NCBI GenBank assembly: GCA_963975425.1
Contig: CAXBGS010000008.1
Span: forward strand, 284,930 to 348,929
Length of the DNA stretch: 64,000 nucleotides
DNA from: CAXBGS01 sp963975425
GTDB taxonomy: Bacteria; Planctomycetota; Planctomycetia; Pirellulales; Pirellulaceae
Direction: 5' to 3'
Shown: positions 1-10,027 of the stretch, one piece after another
Position numbering within the stretch: position 1 is the stretch's first letter
How the letters are laid out: the number at the start of each line of letters is the position of its first letter
The notes under the pieces: generated by a model
The model's database searches: none
The model's input: the letters and a program-made list of their open reading frames with translations, nothing else
Told to the model about the DNA's origin: nothing
Position numbers and translations under genes: made by a program

Positions 1-286
1 GGCGGATAATATCAATGTTAGCGGCCGGGACGCCCAGCGGTTTATCTTGACGGGCGACGCATTACCGGGCGACGCATCCGGGGACGACCAAGATTCAGAC
101 GCGGACGAATCAGACAACCCATCGGATACGGCAGCGAGCGGTCCACAGCCCGGCCAGTCGATCGACGCCACCATCGTTCCACTGGAAGATAATTTCAGTC
201 TGTTCATCAAAATGACCGGACCGACCGAAACGGTCACACAGCAACACGACGCATTGACGTCGTTCCTTGAATCACTTGAGTTTTGA
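1..286 (+). CDS. C-terminal end of an unidentified protein (partial)
   Basis: The frame is open from base 2 to the stop at 284-286, so only the last 94 residues are present and the start lies outside the window. The first half is low-complexity and acidic (many Asp, Ser, Gly), typical of a flexible linker. The last ~40 residues look like a small folded domain end, with the block FIKMTGP and the final LESLEF. I do not recognise a named family. It ends three bases before the ccsBA start, so the two are probably co-transcribed, which hints at a role near cytochrome c maturation or the cell envelope. This is inference only. Confidence 0.6.
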   Translation, partial: ADNINVSGRDAQRFILTGDALPGDASGDDQDSDADESDNPSDTAASGPQPGQSIDATIVPLEDNFSLFIKMTGPTETVTQQHDALTSFLESLEF

Positions 287-289
287 ACT

Positions 290-3200
290 ATGGCTTCGAT
301 CGCTTCCACCACAGAACAACAGATCGACACCCGCGACGACTTTGCGGGACTCGGCAGCGCGGTGCTGAATGTGCTCGGTTCACTCAAGCTGACCGTTGCA
401 CTGTTCGCATTTTCATTGATCTTGGTTTTGGTTGGCACGCTGGCCCAAGACGAGATGAACATGCTGGACGTCAAGCAGCGTTATTTCTTGTCCTGGGTTG
501 CGATGCTGCACCTGGACGATTTTGTGCCACAAGCGTTTTACCAGCACGATCAACCGCTTCCCGGTGTGATCCCGTTTCCCGGCGGCGCGTTGATCGGCAT
601 GTTGCTGATGGTCAATCTGCTGGCCGCGAAAGTCACGCGTTTCAAGATTCACACCAGCGGAACGACGCTGATGACCGGAATCGGTTTTTTGATCGCCGGT
701 GCCGCCGTGGCCGCATTGATCATTGCCACCGGGCACAACAGCGATGGGCTGCAGGGCAATCCGCCGATGCAATACACGACGCTGTGGGGCATGGTGCTGG
801 CGGCCATGGGCCTGGGCAGTTTCGCTTTGATCGTCAATGGCGTTCGCACCACCAACCCCATGACACGCATCCTGTGCATCGTCCCAGCCGTGATATTGGC
901 GGGTCTGGTGATTTTCTCTCTGGCATCAGGTTTCCGAATTGGCGACCCGGGGCTGCGAATCGTTTGGCAACTGACCAAGGGCCTGGGGGCCGGGATCATT
1001 TTGCTGATCGGATGCCTGCTGGTTTTCGATCGCCAGGGCGGCAACGTCCTGATCCACATGGGTGTTGGACTACTGATGGTCGGCCAATTCGTCTTCGGCG
1101 ATCGCCAACTGGAACAACGGCTTAGCCTGGTGGAAGGACAATCCGCGAACACATTTGTCAACTTAGACGAGGTCGAACTGACGTTCATTGAGAACACCGA
1201 GGACCAACAACACGTGACCGCAGTTCCCGCCAGCCGATTGCAGGCCGCCGAGGAATTGAAGGAAACGATCAGCGACGAATCGCTGCCGGTCGACATCAAG
1301 GTGCTGGCGTTCTATGAGAACTCATCGATCGAAGACGTCACCGACGAAAATATGGCGACCAAAGGCATCGGGCTGGAAATCCAGGCGGTCGCACGCCCCA
1401 AGATTGGCGGGACGGACAGCCGCATCAACATGCCGGCTGCCTACGTTGAGTTCTTGGACAAAGAATCGGGCGAATCTCTCGGTCGTCATCTCGTCAGCCA
1501 AATCCATTCCGATCGTGAACTGCTGATTCCCGGTGCGGATGCCAAGAACATGTTTGACGAAGTTGCCGCCGGCGGAAAGACGTATGACGTTGGTTTGCGC
1601 TATCACCGAGAAGTCAAACCGTACTGGGTTCAGCTCGAGGACGTACGACGCGTCAACTACAGCGGCACCGACACGCCGCGAGACTATTCATCCTTTGTGC
1701 GAATCATCGACCCCGAAACCGGCGACGATCGCAAAGAAAGAATCTGGATGAACAATCCGCTGCGTTACCGTGGTGAAACATTCTTTCAATCCAATTACAC
1801 GCCGCTGCCCGGCGGCAAGGAAATGACCGGAATTCAGGTGGTGCGAAATTCAGGTTGGCTGATCCCCTATGTCGCCTGCAGCATCACGGCACTGGGCATG
1901 TTCGTGCACTTTTGGGGCACGCTCACGCGATTTCTCAAGCGACGCGTTCGCGAAAACAATCGACCTGACGCCGACCCGTTCGAAACGGCGAAGCTTGAAA
2001 AATCAAATAAGCCGGTCATCGCGACCGTCGTCGGATTTGCGGTGCTGGCGATTTACATGTTGGTTCCCTGGTCAGCGGTGATGAATTCGCGACGGGCGTC
2101 CGAGCGATCGCAAGCGTTCGACTTGTACGAGGCGGGAAAAATACCCGTGCAATTCGGCGGCCGCGTGATGCCGCTGGACGCGTACGCGAGACAAACGCTC
2201 AAGGCGATCAGCAACAAAGAGTCACTGTCACTCGAAGAAGCCCCCAAGGTGATCGCCGATCGCGCCGGAGGAAAAAAACTGTCCGCGATGCAGTGGTTGA
2301 TGGAAGTTGCGATCGACGAACCCGAATTAACAAAGCTGCGAATGTTTCGTATCGACGCGGAAGAGGTCCGCAGCGAACTGGAACTGAATCGCCGCAAAAG
2401 CAAACTCTATTCGCTGGAAGAGATTTTCAAGAACTGGAACCGTGTCGATCAACTTGTTCGCGTCGCCAGACAAAAGGAAGCGTCCGAACTGAGTTTCAAA
2501 GAAAAAAAGCTGATTGAAATCGACGGCCGGACACGGAACTATACGATGTCGCGGGCAGCATTCCAGTTGCCGGCCGCCCCGCACCTTTCGCCCGAAAAAT
2601 TCGTTTCGCAGTTACCGCCTCAATTGCGCGAGCAATTCGAGAACTTGCCCGAATCGACGCGGCAATCGTTGATGATGCAGGCCGCGATGGGTGAACTGGA
2701 ACAACAAATGGACGCACTGCGAGAGATGACCGCACCGGCCATCATCCCGCCGACTCAGTCCGTCGTTGACCGCGCCGTTGACCAGCCCGAGTGGGAAGCG
2801 TTCAGTCCGGCGTTCTTTGATTCGGTCAAAGCTGAGATCACGGAGTCCGATGCCGTTAAAAAACCCGGCGTCGATTCTTTTGGCAAAATGATCGCCGCCT
2901 ACAACGACGACGACAAACTTGCCTTCAACGAAGCGGTCGACGACCATATCAGCGAAGTTAACTCGTACGCGGTCCCAGGATACAAGCCAGGCTTGGTGTC
3001 ACTGGAACGTTGGATGCAGTCGAATTGGCCGACCGGCGTGGCCATGATCCTGTATCTGATTTCGATGGTGCTGTGCATCGTCTACTTCGCCGTTAATCTG
3101 CCTCGATTGCGCCGCGCCGTCTGGGGAGTGCTGGCAATCGCATTGGCCATTCACACCATCGCGATCGTTTGTCGAATCGCCATCACCGGACGTGCGCCGG

Positions 3201-3919
3201 TGATCAATATTTATTCCTCGGCTGTGTTCGTCGGCTGGGCCGCCGTTTTGTTCGGCTTGGTTGTTGAGCGACTGTTCCGGTACGGCACCGGCAACATGCT
3301 TTCCGCCACCGCGGGAACTTTGACGTTGTTGGTCGCCTACGGATTGAACACCGGCGATTCAATGCCGGTCCTGCAGGCTGTGCTGGACACACAATTCTGG
3401 CTCGCCACCCATGTGATTAGCGTCACACTGGGGTACGTCGCCACGATGGTCGCAGGTCTGTTGGGAATTGGGTATCTGATCGCAAACTGGATTGGCAAGG
3501 ATGACAAATCGCTCCGCGATCTGTATCGATGTTGTTATGGCGCGGCATGTTTCGGCATCTTGTTCAGCTTTGTCGGCACGGTCCTTGGTGGTCTGTGGGC
3601 CGATGACAGCTGGGGTCGATTCTGGGGCTGGGATCCGAAGGAAAACGGCGCGTTGCTGATCGTGATCTGGAATGCATTGATGCTGCACGCCCGATGGGAC
3701 GGGATGGTTGCCGCACGAGGATTCTCGATCTTGGCCATCGGTGGAAACATCGTCACGGCGTGGAGCTGGTTTGGCACCAACGAACTTGGCATCGGATTGC
3801 ACAGCTACGGATTTACATCCGGCGTGTTGATGTGGTTGACCGTATTTATCGCCGTTCAAGTTGCCTTCATCGTCGCCGGACTCTTATTCCGGACCCGCCC
3901 ACCGAATCCAGCGACATGA
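290..3919 (+). CDS. ccsBA: Fused ResB-ResC type cytochrome c synthase (CcsBA)
   Basis: A 1209-residue system II cytochrome c biogenesis protein, which exports haem and attaches it to CXXCH motifs on the outer face of the cytoplasmic membrane. The N-terminal ResB/CcsB half has early membrane helices (around residues 36-56, 105-150, 165-185), a large extracytoplasmic domain and another helix near 520. A long soluble region (about 600-900) links it to the ResC/CcsA half with its own helix bundle. The haem-handling WWD segment starts at W1108 (WGRFWGWDPKENG). It is flanked by His in LATHV (about 1040) and in GLHSYG (about 1171), the expected P-His ligands. ATG at 290 follows the preceding stop by three bases, and the stop overlaps the next gene by 4 bp (ATGA). 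Fused CcsBA is known from epsilonproteobacteria, Bacteroidetes and planctomycetes. Confidence in function is high. Confidence 0.93.
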   Translation: MASIASTTEQQIDTRDDFAGLGSAVLNVLGSLKLTVALFAFSLILVLVGTLAQDEMNMLDVKQRYFLSWVAMLHLDDFVPQAFYQHDQPLPGVIPFPGGALIGMLLMVNLLAAKVTRFKIHTSGTTLMTGIGFLIAGAAVAALIIATGHNSDGLQGNPPMQYTTLWGMVLAAMGLGSFALIVNGVRTTNPMTRILCIVPAVILAGLVIFSLASGFRIGDPGLRIVWQLTKGLGAGIILLIGCLLVFDRQGGNVLIHMGVGLLMVGQFVFGDRQLEQRLSLVEGQSANTFVNLDEVELTFIENTEDQQHVTAVPASRLQAAEELKETISDESLPVDIKVLAFYENSSIEDVTDENMATKGIGLEIQAVARPKIGGTDSRINMPAAYVEFLDKESGESLGRHLVSQIHSDRELLIPGADAKNMFDEVAAGGKTYDVGLRYHREVKPYWVQLEDVRRVNYSGTDTPRDYSSFVRIIDPETGDDRKERIWMNNPLRYRGETFFQSNYTPLPGGKEMTGIQVVRNSGWLIPYVACSITALGMFVHFWGTLTRFLKRRVRENNRPDADPFETAKLEKSNKPVIATVVGFAVLAIYMLVPWSAVMNSRRASERSQAFDLYEAGKIPVQFGGRVMPLDAYARQTLKAISNKESLSLEEAPKVIADRAGGKKLSAMQWLMEVAIDEPELTKLRMFRIDAEEVRSELELNRRKSKLYSLEEIFKNWNRVDQLVRVARQKEASELSFKEKKLIEIDGRTRNYTMSRAAFQLPAAPHLSPEKFVSQLPPQLREQFENLPESTRQSLMMQAAMGELEQQMDALREMTAPAIIPPTQSVVDRAVDQPEWEAFSPAFFDSVKAEITESDAVKKPGVDSFGKMIAAYNDDDKLAFNEAVDDHISEVNSYAVPGYKPGLVSLERWMQSNWPTGVAMILYLISMVLCIVYFAVNLPRLRRAVWGVLAIALAIHTIAIVCRIAITGRAPVINIYSSAVFVGWAAVLFGLVVERLFRYGTGNMLSATAGTLTLLVAYGLNTGDSMPVLQAVLDTQFWLATHVISVTLGYVATMVAGLLGIGYLIANWIGKDDKSLRDLYRCCYGAACFGILFSFVGTVLGGLWADDSWGRFWGWDPKENGALLIVIWNALMLHARWDGMVAARGFSILAIGGNIVTAWSWFGTNELGIGLHSYGFTSGVLMWLTVFIAVQVAFIVAGLLFRTRPPNPAT

Positions 3920-5172
3920 GGTTGCGAGGCGATGCGTGTTCGCTGACCGCAGCGTTTCTAGCGATTGCGGTGGTTTCGATCGCGACTCTGGACTGTCGCG
4001 CCGATGAACTTTCATCGCTGATGCATGAAGCACCCGCGCGATCATCCGAGCGGTCATCTGAGCGGGACAAAAATGCCGGCAACGCGGTGCTGCGACTGCA
4101 AAGGCAGATCGAATCGGGCAATGCCAAACTTGCCTCCGCCGGGCCAACCGGATACCTGGCCGATTTGCTCGCCAAGTTGCAAGTACCTACGAGTTCTCAG
4201 AATCTGGTGTTTTCCAAAACCAGTCTGCAGCAGATCTATATCGGTCCCACACAACCGCGAGCGATTTACTTTAACGATGACGTCTATGTTGCGTATGTTG
4301 TCGATGGCCGCCTGATCGAGATCGCGGTGGCTGACCCCGTCGACGGGACGCAGTTCTACATGATGCCACAGTCGGGCGAGAACGCTGGCCGGCTTTTGCA
4401 GCAAGATGACAACTGCTTGCGTTGTCACCACGGCGGGCGAACCGAAGGCGTTGCGGGCCACATTGCCCAGTCGGTCATTGTCGGCAAGGCTGGCGAACCA
4501 CGTGGCATCGCGACGAACAATGTCGTGGATCACACCACGCCGCTGGCCGACCGCTGGGGCGGTTGGTACGTCACGGGAACCCACCGGCCGGCCGTTCACC
4601 TGGGCAACTATCTTTCAACCGAGCTGTTACCCAAGAAGCCGACTCAGCCGCACGAGGGCGTGAATCTGACCGACGTCAGCGATCGTTTCGACGGTAGCCT
4701 TTATCTGTCGGCTGAATCGGACATCGTCGCCATGCTGATTCGCGAACATCAGACGCGTGGACACAACTTATTGTCGAAAGTCGTTGACGCATCATTCGCA
4801 TCAGACGAAGAGCTTGATGAAGCAATCGATGCATTCGTGAAATACGTCCTCTTCATCGACGAAGCCAAATTACCCGGCCCGATCAAAGGCACAACGACCT
4901 ATGCAGATCAATTTCAGCGAACCGGCCCGCGCGACTCGCAGGGTCGTTCACTGCGTCAATTCGATCTGGAATCACGATTGCTGCGATATCGATGCAGCTA
5001 TCTGATTTACTCGGAAACATTCAAGCGTTTGCCCGAACCTGCCAGCCAGAAATTCTGGAAACGGTTCATCGAAACCCTCGGAAACCGGCACTGGATCAAG
5101 CAAGACGAGGCCCTTGCGATTGAGCAAATCATTCGTGAAACGGTGCCAGACATTGCGGAACAGTGGCCCTAA
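3916..5172 (+). CDS. Secreted monohaem c-type cytochrome-like protein
   Basis: A 418-residue protein. The ATG at 3916 is chosen because it overlaps the ccsBA stop (ATGA) and is followed by a signal peptide (basic start, hydrophobic residues about 9-24, then CRADELS). The same frame is open further upstream, but that part is antisense-like shadow inside ccsBA. One CXXCH haem site, C167-L-R-C170-H171, sits in the block DDNCLRCHHGG. The region around residues 110-260 is the conserved core, and the C-terminal half is mainly helical with no further CXXCH. Translational coupling to the haem lyase suggests it is a substrate of CcsBA or works with it. The redox partner is not evident, and I would not assign an enzymatic activity. 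Confidence 0.8.
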   Translation: MRLRGDACSLTAAFLAIAVVSIATLDCRADELSSLMHEAPARSSERSSERDKNAGNAVLRLQRQIESGNAKLASAGPTGYLADLLAKLQVPTSSQNLVFSKTSLQQIYIGPTQPRAIYFNDDVYVAYVVDGRLIEIAVADPVDGTQFYMMPQSGENAGRLLQQDDNCLRCHHGGRTEGVAGHIAQSVIVGKAGEPRGIATNNVVDHTTPLADRWGGWYVTGTHRPAVHLGNYLSTELLPKKPTQPHEGVNLTDVSDRFDGSLYLSAESDIVAMLIREHQTRGHNLLSKVVDASFASDEELDEAIDAFVKYVLFIDEAKLPGPIKGTTTYADQFQRTGPRDSQGRSLRQFDLESRLLRYRCSYLIYSETFKRLPEPASQKFWKRFIETLGNRHWIKQDEALAIEQIIRETVPDIAEQWP

Positions 5173-5318
5173 GCCCAAACACATGTCGCAGACAATCGTT
5201 TCGGATTCGTTTTGCGATCGACGATCTCCGTTCCGAACTTTGATCTCTGTTCAGAATTTTAGCGCAGCGGATGTCTTCACCGGTCGATCATGCGTCTGCA
5301 AAACCGCGTTGGGCTACT

Positions 5319-6662
5319 CTACCGCTGCTTGATTTGGGGTCCGCCGGTGGGCGGCGCGGCGGATATGATGTGCGGCGTTGAATCTTGGTCATAGTCGCGT
5401 ACCCGGCTTGGTGCTTTGAAGAACCTTGCCAACACGGATGTCTGTTCTGACAGCGGGACCAGAACACTGTGCGAGGGCGAAAACGCGTTGACCAATTGGA
5501 TCACCGGCATCGGCTCTTCGCTGGTCAGCACTAACGGCTCTCCGCCGGCAGATAACATGGTCCCTTTCGGCAGGTACTCGCCAGACCGCTCGTTGTTGCA
5601 AATCCCAGTCAGCTCAAGCTCTTCACCGCGAATATTGATGCTCACGGCGATGCGATCGTAGTTCAATTCCCGCATCGTCGAGCCGACCCATTGCGCGGGG
5701 ACCATCAAGTTCAGGTTCTGACTGAGCGACGACAGCAAACTGCCACCGAGCAGACCGCTCCGCGCATAAAATTGGCCACTGAAGTCGATCAACGTGCCGT
5801 CCGGTCCGACCAAACAGCGAACCAGTTCCAGATCTGCGGTTCCGGTCAACTTGTGTGGCAAGGTCTCAAAGAGTCGGCTCAACTCGACCTGTGAAAAACG
5901 TGATCCACTCAGGTCCAACGAGGCGCCTCCATCGGGTTGCTCACTGTATGTGATCACACCGGCGAACGTCGCATCGGCACCAAGCGAATGCATGATCGGA
6001 AAGCACTCGGCCAACGCAGAGCAGGGCAGGGCAGTGCCGGGGGCATCCAGTATCCAGGTGGTCGTCGGCACCTCTTCACGACGATCTCGTGTGAAATGCA
6101 ATTTGATTGGCGCCGTCACATGCCGCTCGGCCAGCACACCGACGACGTTCACCACCGTCCGCCGTGCTTGGGGCGTCACATTGGCGTCGATATCCAACAA
6201 TGTCAGTGGCCCGGTGCGACTATGGATCGTCAAGTCGTTCGCAAGCACCCGGACCGGCACCCGAGTCTGATCGGGTCGGCAAAGGAATCGGTCATGAATC
6301 AGACGGTAGACATGACGAAGCTCTGCGGATTGCAGTTCAGGCTGTCGCAACACGAACACGATCTCGTCGTGTTTTCTTGCCCAGTCGATTTGGTGAACCC
6401 GTGCAATCTCGGCCTCTGTTTCGGGATCGAGCAGGGAAACGCCTGACAAACACAACGATGAAGGCGTGGATCGGCGAAAATCATCGATCCGAACAATCAA
6501 GCCCGTCTCGTCCGAAAGCTCCGCTTCGATCTCCGCCAGACAACGCTGGTAGTACCATGGCGTCTTGGTGAATAAGATCACCGATACCGTCATGGCAGTA
6601 GGTAGCGCGCAGCACAGAACGAACATCAAACGAGCCATCGCCCGCTGTGTCCTCTCATGCAT
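5319..6662 (-). CDS. Membrane-anchored AsmA-like hypothetical protein
   Basis: A 447-residue protein with one N-terminal membrane helix (residues about 12-32) and a long beta-rich extracytoplasmic part. After the helix comes a segment like those opening AsmA/YhdP/TamB-type proteins: WYYQRCLAEIEAELSDETG, then DDFRRSTPSSLCLSGVSLLDP, resembling 'embedded in a layer of strands' repeats. The later section GTADLELVRCLVGPDGTLIDFSG also fits such repeats. AsmA-like proteins act in envelope lipid homeostasis, so a similar role is possible here, but the assignment rests on architecture rather than a signature motif. The gene converges with the cytochrome gene and diverges from the transporter at 6855. 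Confidence 0.65.
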   Translation of the reverse strand: MHERTQRAMARLMFVLCCALPTAMTVSVILFTKTPWYYQRCLAEIEAELSDETGLIVRIDDFRRSTPSSLCLSGVSLLDPETEAEIARVHQIDWARKHDEIVFVLRQPELQSAELRHVYRLIHDRFLCRPDQTRVPVRVLANDLTIHSRTGPLTLLDIDANVTPQARRTVVNVVGVLAERHVTAPIKLHFTRDRREEVPTTTWILDAPGTALPCSALAECFPIMHSLGADATFAGVITYSEQPDGGASLDLSGSRFSQVELSRLFETLPHKLTGTADLELVRCLVGPDGTLIDFSGQFYARSGLLGGSLLSSLSQNLNLMVPAQWVGSTMRELNYDRIAVSINIRGEELELTGICNNERSGEYLPKGTMLSAGGEPLVLTSEEPMPVIQLVNAFSPSHSVLVPLSEQTSVLARFFKAPSRVRDYDQDSTPHIISAAPPTGGPQIKQR

Positions 6663-6854
6663 GCGGGATTCCTTTCCTGCGTCGGCGAGACAAAACTTCG
6701 CGATGATCGTATATTTGGCGGCGAAACCGTCGATAGATCACTTTTCCGCCGGTACCGGTTTGGGACATTTGCCCCTGCCAAAGCCGCCTTCGCGGATCCC
6801 CGCCTTGAATGACCTTGCCGCCCTATTCGCGTGGCTTTCGGTATTCTCCAGGCA

Positions 6855-7811
6855 ATGACTCGACAAAAAGGCCCATTCCCGCACATGCCAGCAAAGATCG
6901 CCAAACACTGGTTTCTGATCGCGATCGGCATTTGCTTTCTAACCGGGTATTTTGCTAGCGAGTCACTTTCATCGCTGCAATCAATGAGCAGGACGCGCAG
7001 CGCGATCGTGTTTGTTGTCATGTGGTTGATGGGCGTCACGTTGCCGGCCAGCGCGATCCGTCGCAGCCTGACTCGGCCGTTGCCGGTCTTGCTGGCAATC
7101 ACGATCAATGTCGTTGGTGTCCCACTGCTCAGCCTGCCGTCACGGTGGTGGTTGCCCGAATCGATGTTTGGTGGACTGTTTGTCGCGGCCTTGGTCCCAT
7201 GCACGCTCGCATCCGCATCGGTGTGGACTCGCAAGGCGGGCGGCGATGATTCGATTTCGTTGATGACCACCGTCGTTACAAACTTGGCCTGCGTCGTCGT
7301 GTTGCCGATCGGGATCGCTACCGTCTTGTCATCCGCCGTGCAGATTCCCATTGAGGCACAAATGACCAAACTGGGACTGATCGTGGTCGCCCCACTGGTA
7401 CTCGCCCAATCGATGCGCCGATGGGGCGTGTCCGGTTGGGCCGATCGACACAAGAAAACGCTCTCGACCATCTCGCAAATCGGCATACTGGCGATGGTGG
7501 TTTTCGGCGCTGTCTCCAGCGCCGCCTACGCCGACGGGTCACCGGTATCGGTGCCGATCATGATGGCCGTCATGGCGACGGTGGCGGCGATTCATCTGGT
7601 CGCGCTTTGGCTGGGCGTAATCACGTCCCGGCACATGGGCACCGAGCGTGCCGGACAGATCGCGGTCGGTTTCTCGGGCAGTCAAAAAACATTGATGGTC
7701 GGTTTGCAAATCGCCATCGACTGTGGGGTCAGCGTGCTGCCAATGCTGGTCTACCATTTATCCCAATTGATCATCGATACGATCATCGCCGACCGCTGGA
7801 AAAATTCTTGA
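6855..7811 (+). CDS. Bile acid:sodium symporter (SBF)-like transporter
   Basis: A polytopic membrane protein of 318 residues with about nine to ten hydrophobic helices, resembling the SBF/YfeH (PF13593-like) branch of the BART superfamily of sodium-coupled organic anion carriers. The block VGFSGSQKTLMVGLQ near the C-terminus matches the crossover-helix region of that branch, where GSQKT is typical. ATG 6855 (MTRQKG) is preferred. A GTG at 6831 and an ATG at 6885 are alternatives, and none has a strong Shine-Dalgarno site. The stop overlaps the rlmKL start (TTGA), so the two are translationally coupled although functionally unrelated. The substrate cannot be read from the sequence. Confidence 0.78.
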   Translation: MTRQKGPFPHMPAKIAKHWFLIAIGICFLTGYFASESLSSLQSMSRTRSAIVFVVMWLMGVTLPASAIRRSLTRPLPVLLAITINVVGVPLLSLPSRWWLPESMFGGLFVAALVPCTLASASVWTRKAGGDDSISLMTTVVTNLACVVVLPIGIATVLSSAVQIPIEAQMTKLGLIVVAPLVLAQSMRRWGVSGWADRHKKTLSTISQIGILAMVVFGAVSSAAYADGSPVSVPIMMAVMATVAAIHLVALWLGVITSRHMGTERAGQIAVGFSGSQKTLMVGLQIAIDCGVSVLPMLVYHLSQLIIDTIIADRWKNS

Positions 7812-10027
7812 ACGACACATCACCCACCTATGATCTGATTGCGGCGTGCGCCTTTGGGCTCGAAGCGATCGTCAAACGAGAATTGCTCGCACTCGACATC
7901 GAAGCGACCATCGGTCAACCGGGCCGGATACATTTTCGCGGCACGCGGGAAACGATTTGCCGCGCGAATTTGTGGCTGCGCACCGCGGACCGTGTCTTGA
8001 TCCGGGTCGCTGAATTCCCCGCACCGGATTTCGACGCATTGTTTGAAACGACGCGAGAAATTTCCTGGGGAAAATTGTTGCCGATCGATGCCGAGTTCCC
8101 CGTCACCGGACGCAGCATCAAGTCACAACTGTCAAGCGTGCCTGCCTGCCAACGTGCGGTCAAACGTGCGATCGTCGACGCGATGCGCCGCGACCACGCC
8201 ACGGAAGAACTTCGCGAGATCGGATCGACTTATAAGATCGACATTGCGCTGCTTAATGACACCGCTACGCTGACCATCGATACGACGGGGCGCAGCCTGC
8301 ACCGCCGCGGTTACCGCACGATGATCTCACACGCACCGCTGAAAGAAACGTTGGCGGCGGCCATGGTGATGCTCAGTTACTGGCGCCGCGACCGACCGTT
8401 GATCGATCCGTTTTGCGGCAGCGGTACGATTCCGATCGAAGCAGCCTTGATCGGACGCAACATCGCCCCGGGCGGACACCGTGAGTTTTCTTTCCAGAGC
8501 TGGCAGGATTTTCCGAGCGAGGTCTGGGAAAAGGTACGACGCGAAGCGATGGAAGCTGAACTGCCGCCGTTGACCGAACGTTTGATCGGCAGCGACATCG
8601 ACGGAAACGCACTGCGAGCGGCTCGTGAGAACGCGGAACGCGCCGGAGTCGCCGACGACATCCATTTCCAATCCGGATCGATGCAGCGACTGACCAGCAA
8701 GCGACGATTCGGCTGTCTGATCACGAACCCGCCTTACGGGCAACGCATCGGCGAGGTTCGCGAACTGGAAGGCTTGTACGCACAGATTCCCGACGTGTTG
8801 CGGAACCTGCCGACGTGGTCGCATTACATCCTGACCGCATTTCCGCGATTCGAAAAAACCATCGGACGAACGGCCGACCGGCGCCGCAAGCTTTACAACG
8901 GGCGAATCGAATGCACGTACTACCAATTCCACGGTCCCAAACCGATTGTCGAACAGGCGGCCGAATCGAGTCCCGATGAAGCGGATGCGGACGACACCAC
9001 CACCACCGCGGAAGACGTCGCCGTGGCACCACGGCCATACGTGCACGCCAGCGGCCCCGCCGCGTTTGGCCACTTGGGCGAAAAAGCAAAGCACCAAGCC
9101 GAACTGTTCGCCTCGCGTCTGACCAAGCGTGCGCGTCACCTGAGACGCTGGCCGACAAAACGCGGCATCACGTGCTTTCGATTGTACGAGCGTGACATTC
9201 CAGAAATCCCGCTGGTCGTTGATCGGTACGAAGACTACCTGCATATGACCGAGTACGAGCGTCCTCATGATCGCGATCCGGCCGAGCACGCCAACTGGTT
9301 GGATCTGATGGCCAAGACCGCCGGTGAGACACTCGACGTGCCGCCGGCAAACGTGTTTTTCAAGAAACGCGGCCGTCAACGTGGCACGACACAGCACACC
9401 AAAGTTGACAACAGCGGAAATCGCGTCGTGGTTCACGAAGGCGGACTGAAGTTCATCGTGAACCTGCAAGACTACGTCGACACCGGCCTGTTCCTGGACC
9501 ACCGCATCACGCGACAGATGGTGCGCGAGCAGTGTCAGGGTAAGACATTTTTGAACTTGTTCGCCTACACGGGCTCGTTCACGGTGTATGCGGCTGCCGG
9601 TGGAGCCCGCAAAACCGTATCGGTCGATCTATCAAAGGTCTACCTGGACTGGGCGAAAGACAACCTGGGCGTGAACCGGCTTGGCGGCGACCAACATCAA
9701 TTGATCGCCCGCGACGTCAAACAATTCGTCCACGAGCATCCTCCGGGCGAGATGTACGACGTGGTCGTGTTTGATCCGCCGACTTTTTCCAACAGCAAAC
9801 GCACCGAAGATGACTGGGACGTCCAGACCGACAGTGTGCCTATGCTGCAGGCCCTGCTGCCACTGGTTCGTAAGGGAGGCGTGATTTACTTTTCAACGAA
9901 CTTCCGACGGTTCAAATTTGACACGTCAGAAATCTCAGCGACGCAAATCCACGAAATCAGCAGCCAAACGGTTCCCGAGGATTTCCGTAACAAGCGAATT
10001 CATCGTTGTTGGAGGATCGTGAAATAG
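7808..10027 (+). CDS. rlmL: Bifunctional 23S rRNA methyltransferase RlmKL
   Basis: A 739-residue fusion (E. coli RlmL/RlmKL is about 700) that makes m2G2445 and m7G2069 in 23S rRNA. The order is an N-terminal THUMP domain (about 50-160), a first Rossmann methylase with the N2-guanine motif NPPYG at N307, a linker rich in Asp/Thr (about 385-405), then the RlmK methylase with FDPPTFSNSK at F655. The SAM loop of RlmK is FLNLFAYTGSFTVYAA. I place the start at TTG 7808, overlapping the previous stop as TTGA, because MNDTSPTYDL then leads directly into the THUMP fold. The longer open frame reaching back to 7421 is only shadow of the transporter gene. Confidence in function is high and in the exact start moderate. 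Confidence 0.93.
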   Translation: MNDTSPTYDLIAACAFGLEAIVKRELLALDIEATIGQPGRIHFRGTRETICRANLWLRTADRVLIRVAEFPAPDFDALFETTREISWGKLLPIDAEFPVTGRSIKSQLSSVPACQRAVKRAIVDAMRRDHATEELREIGSTYKIDIALLNDTATLTIDTTGRSLHRRGYRTMISHAPLKETLAAAMVMLSYWRRDRPLIDPFCGSGTIPIEAALIGRNIAPGGHREFSFQSWQDFPSEVWEKVRREAMEAELPPLTERLIGSDIDGNALRAARENAERAGVADDIHFQSGSMQRLTSKRRFGCLITNPPYGQRIGEVRELEGLYAQIPDVLRNLPTWSHYILTAFPRFEKTIGRTADRRRKLYNGRIECTYYQFHGPKPIVEQAAESSPDEADADDTTTTAEDVAVAPRPYVHASGPAAFGHLGEKAKHQAELFASRLTKRARHLRRWPTKRGITCFRLYERDIPEIPLVVDRYEDYLHMTEYERPHDRDPAEHANWLDLMAKTAGETLDVPPANVFFKKRGRQRGTTQHTKVDNSGNRVVVHEGGLKFIVNLQDYVDTGLFLDHRITRQMVREQCQGKTFLNLFAYTGSFTVYAAAGGARKTVSVDLSKVYLDWAKDNLGVNRLGGDQHQLIARDVKQFVHEHPPGEMYDVVVFDPPTFSNSKRTEDDWDVQTDSVPMLQALLPLVRKGGVIYFSTNFRRFKFDTSEISATQIHEISSQTVPEDFRNKRIHRCWRIVK

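Noticed and set aside
3694..3915. Upstream extension of the monohaem cytochrome frame
   Set aside because: It overlaps the end of ccsBA in another frame and would hide the signal peptide; ATG 3916 is coupled to the ccsBA stop.
8327..9502. 391-codon minus-strand open frame opposite rlmKL
   Set aside because: It is antisense to a well-conserved methyltransferase and has no recognisable protein features.
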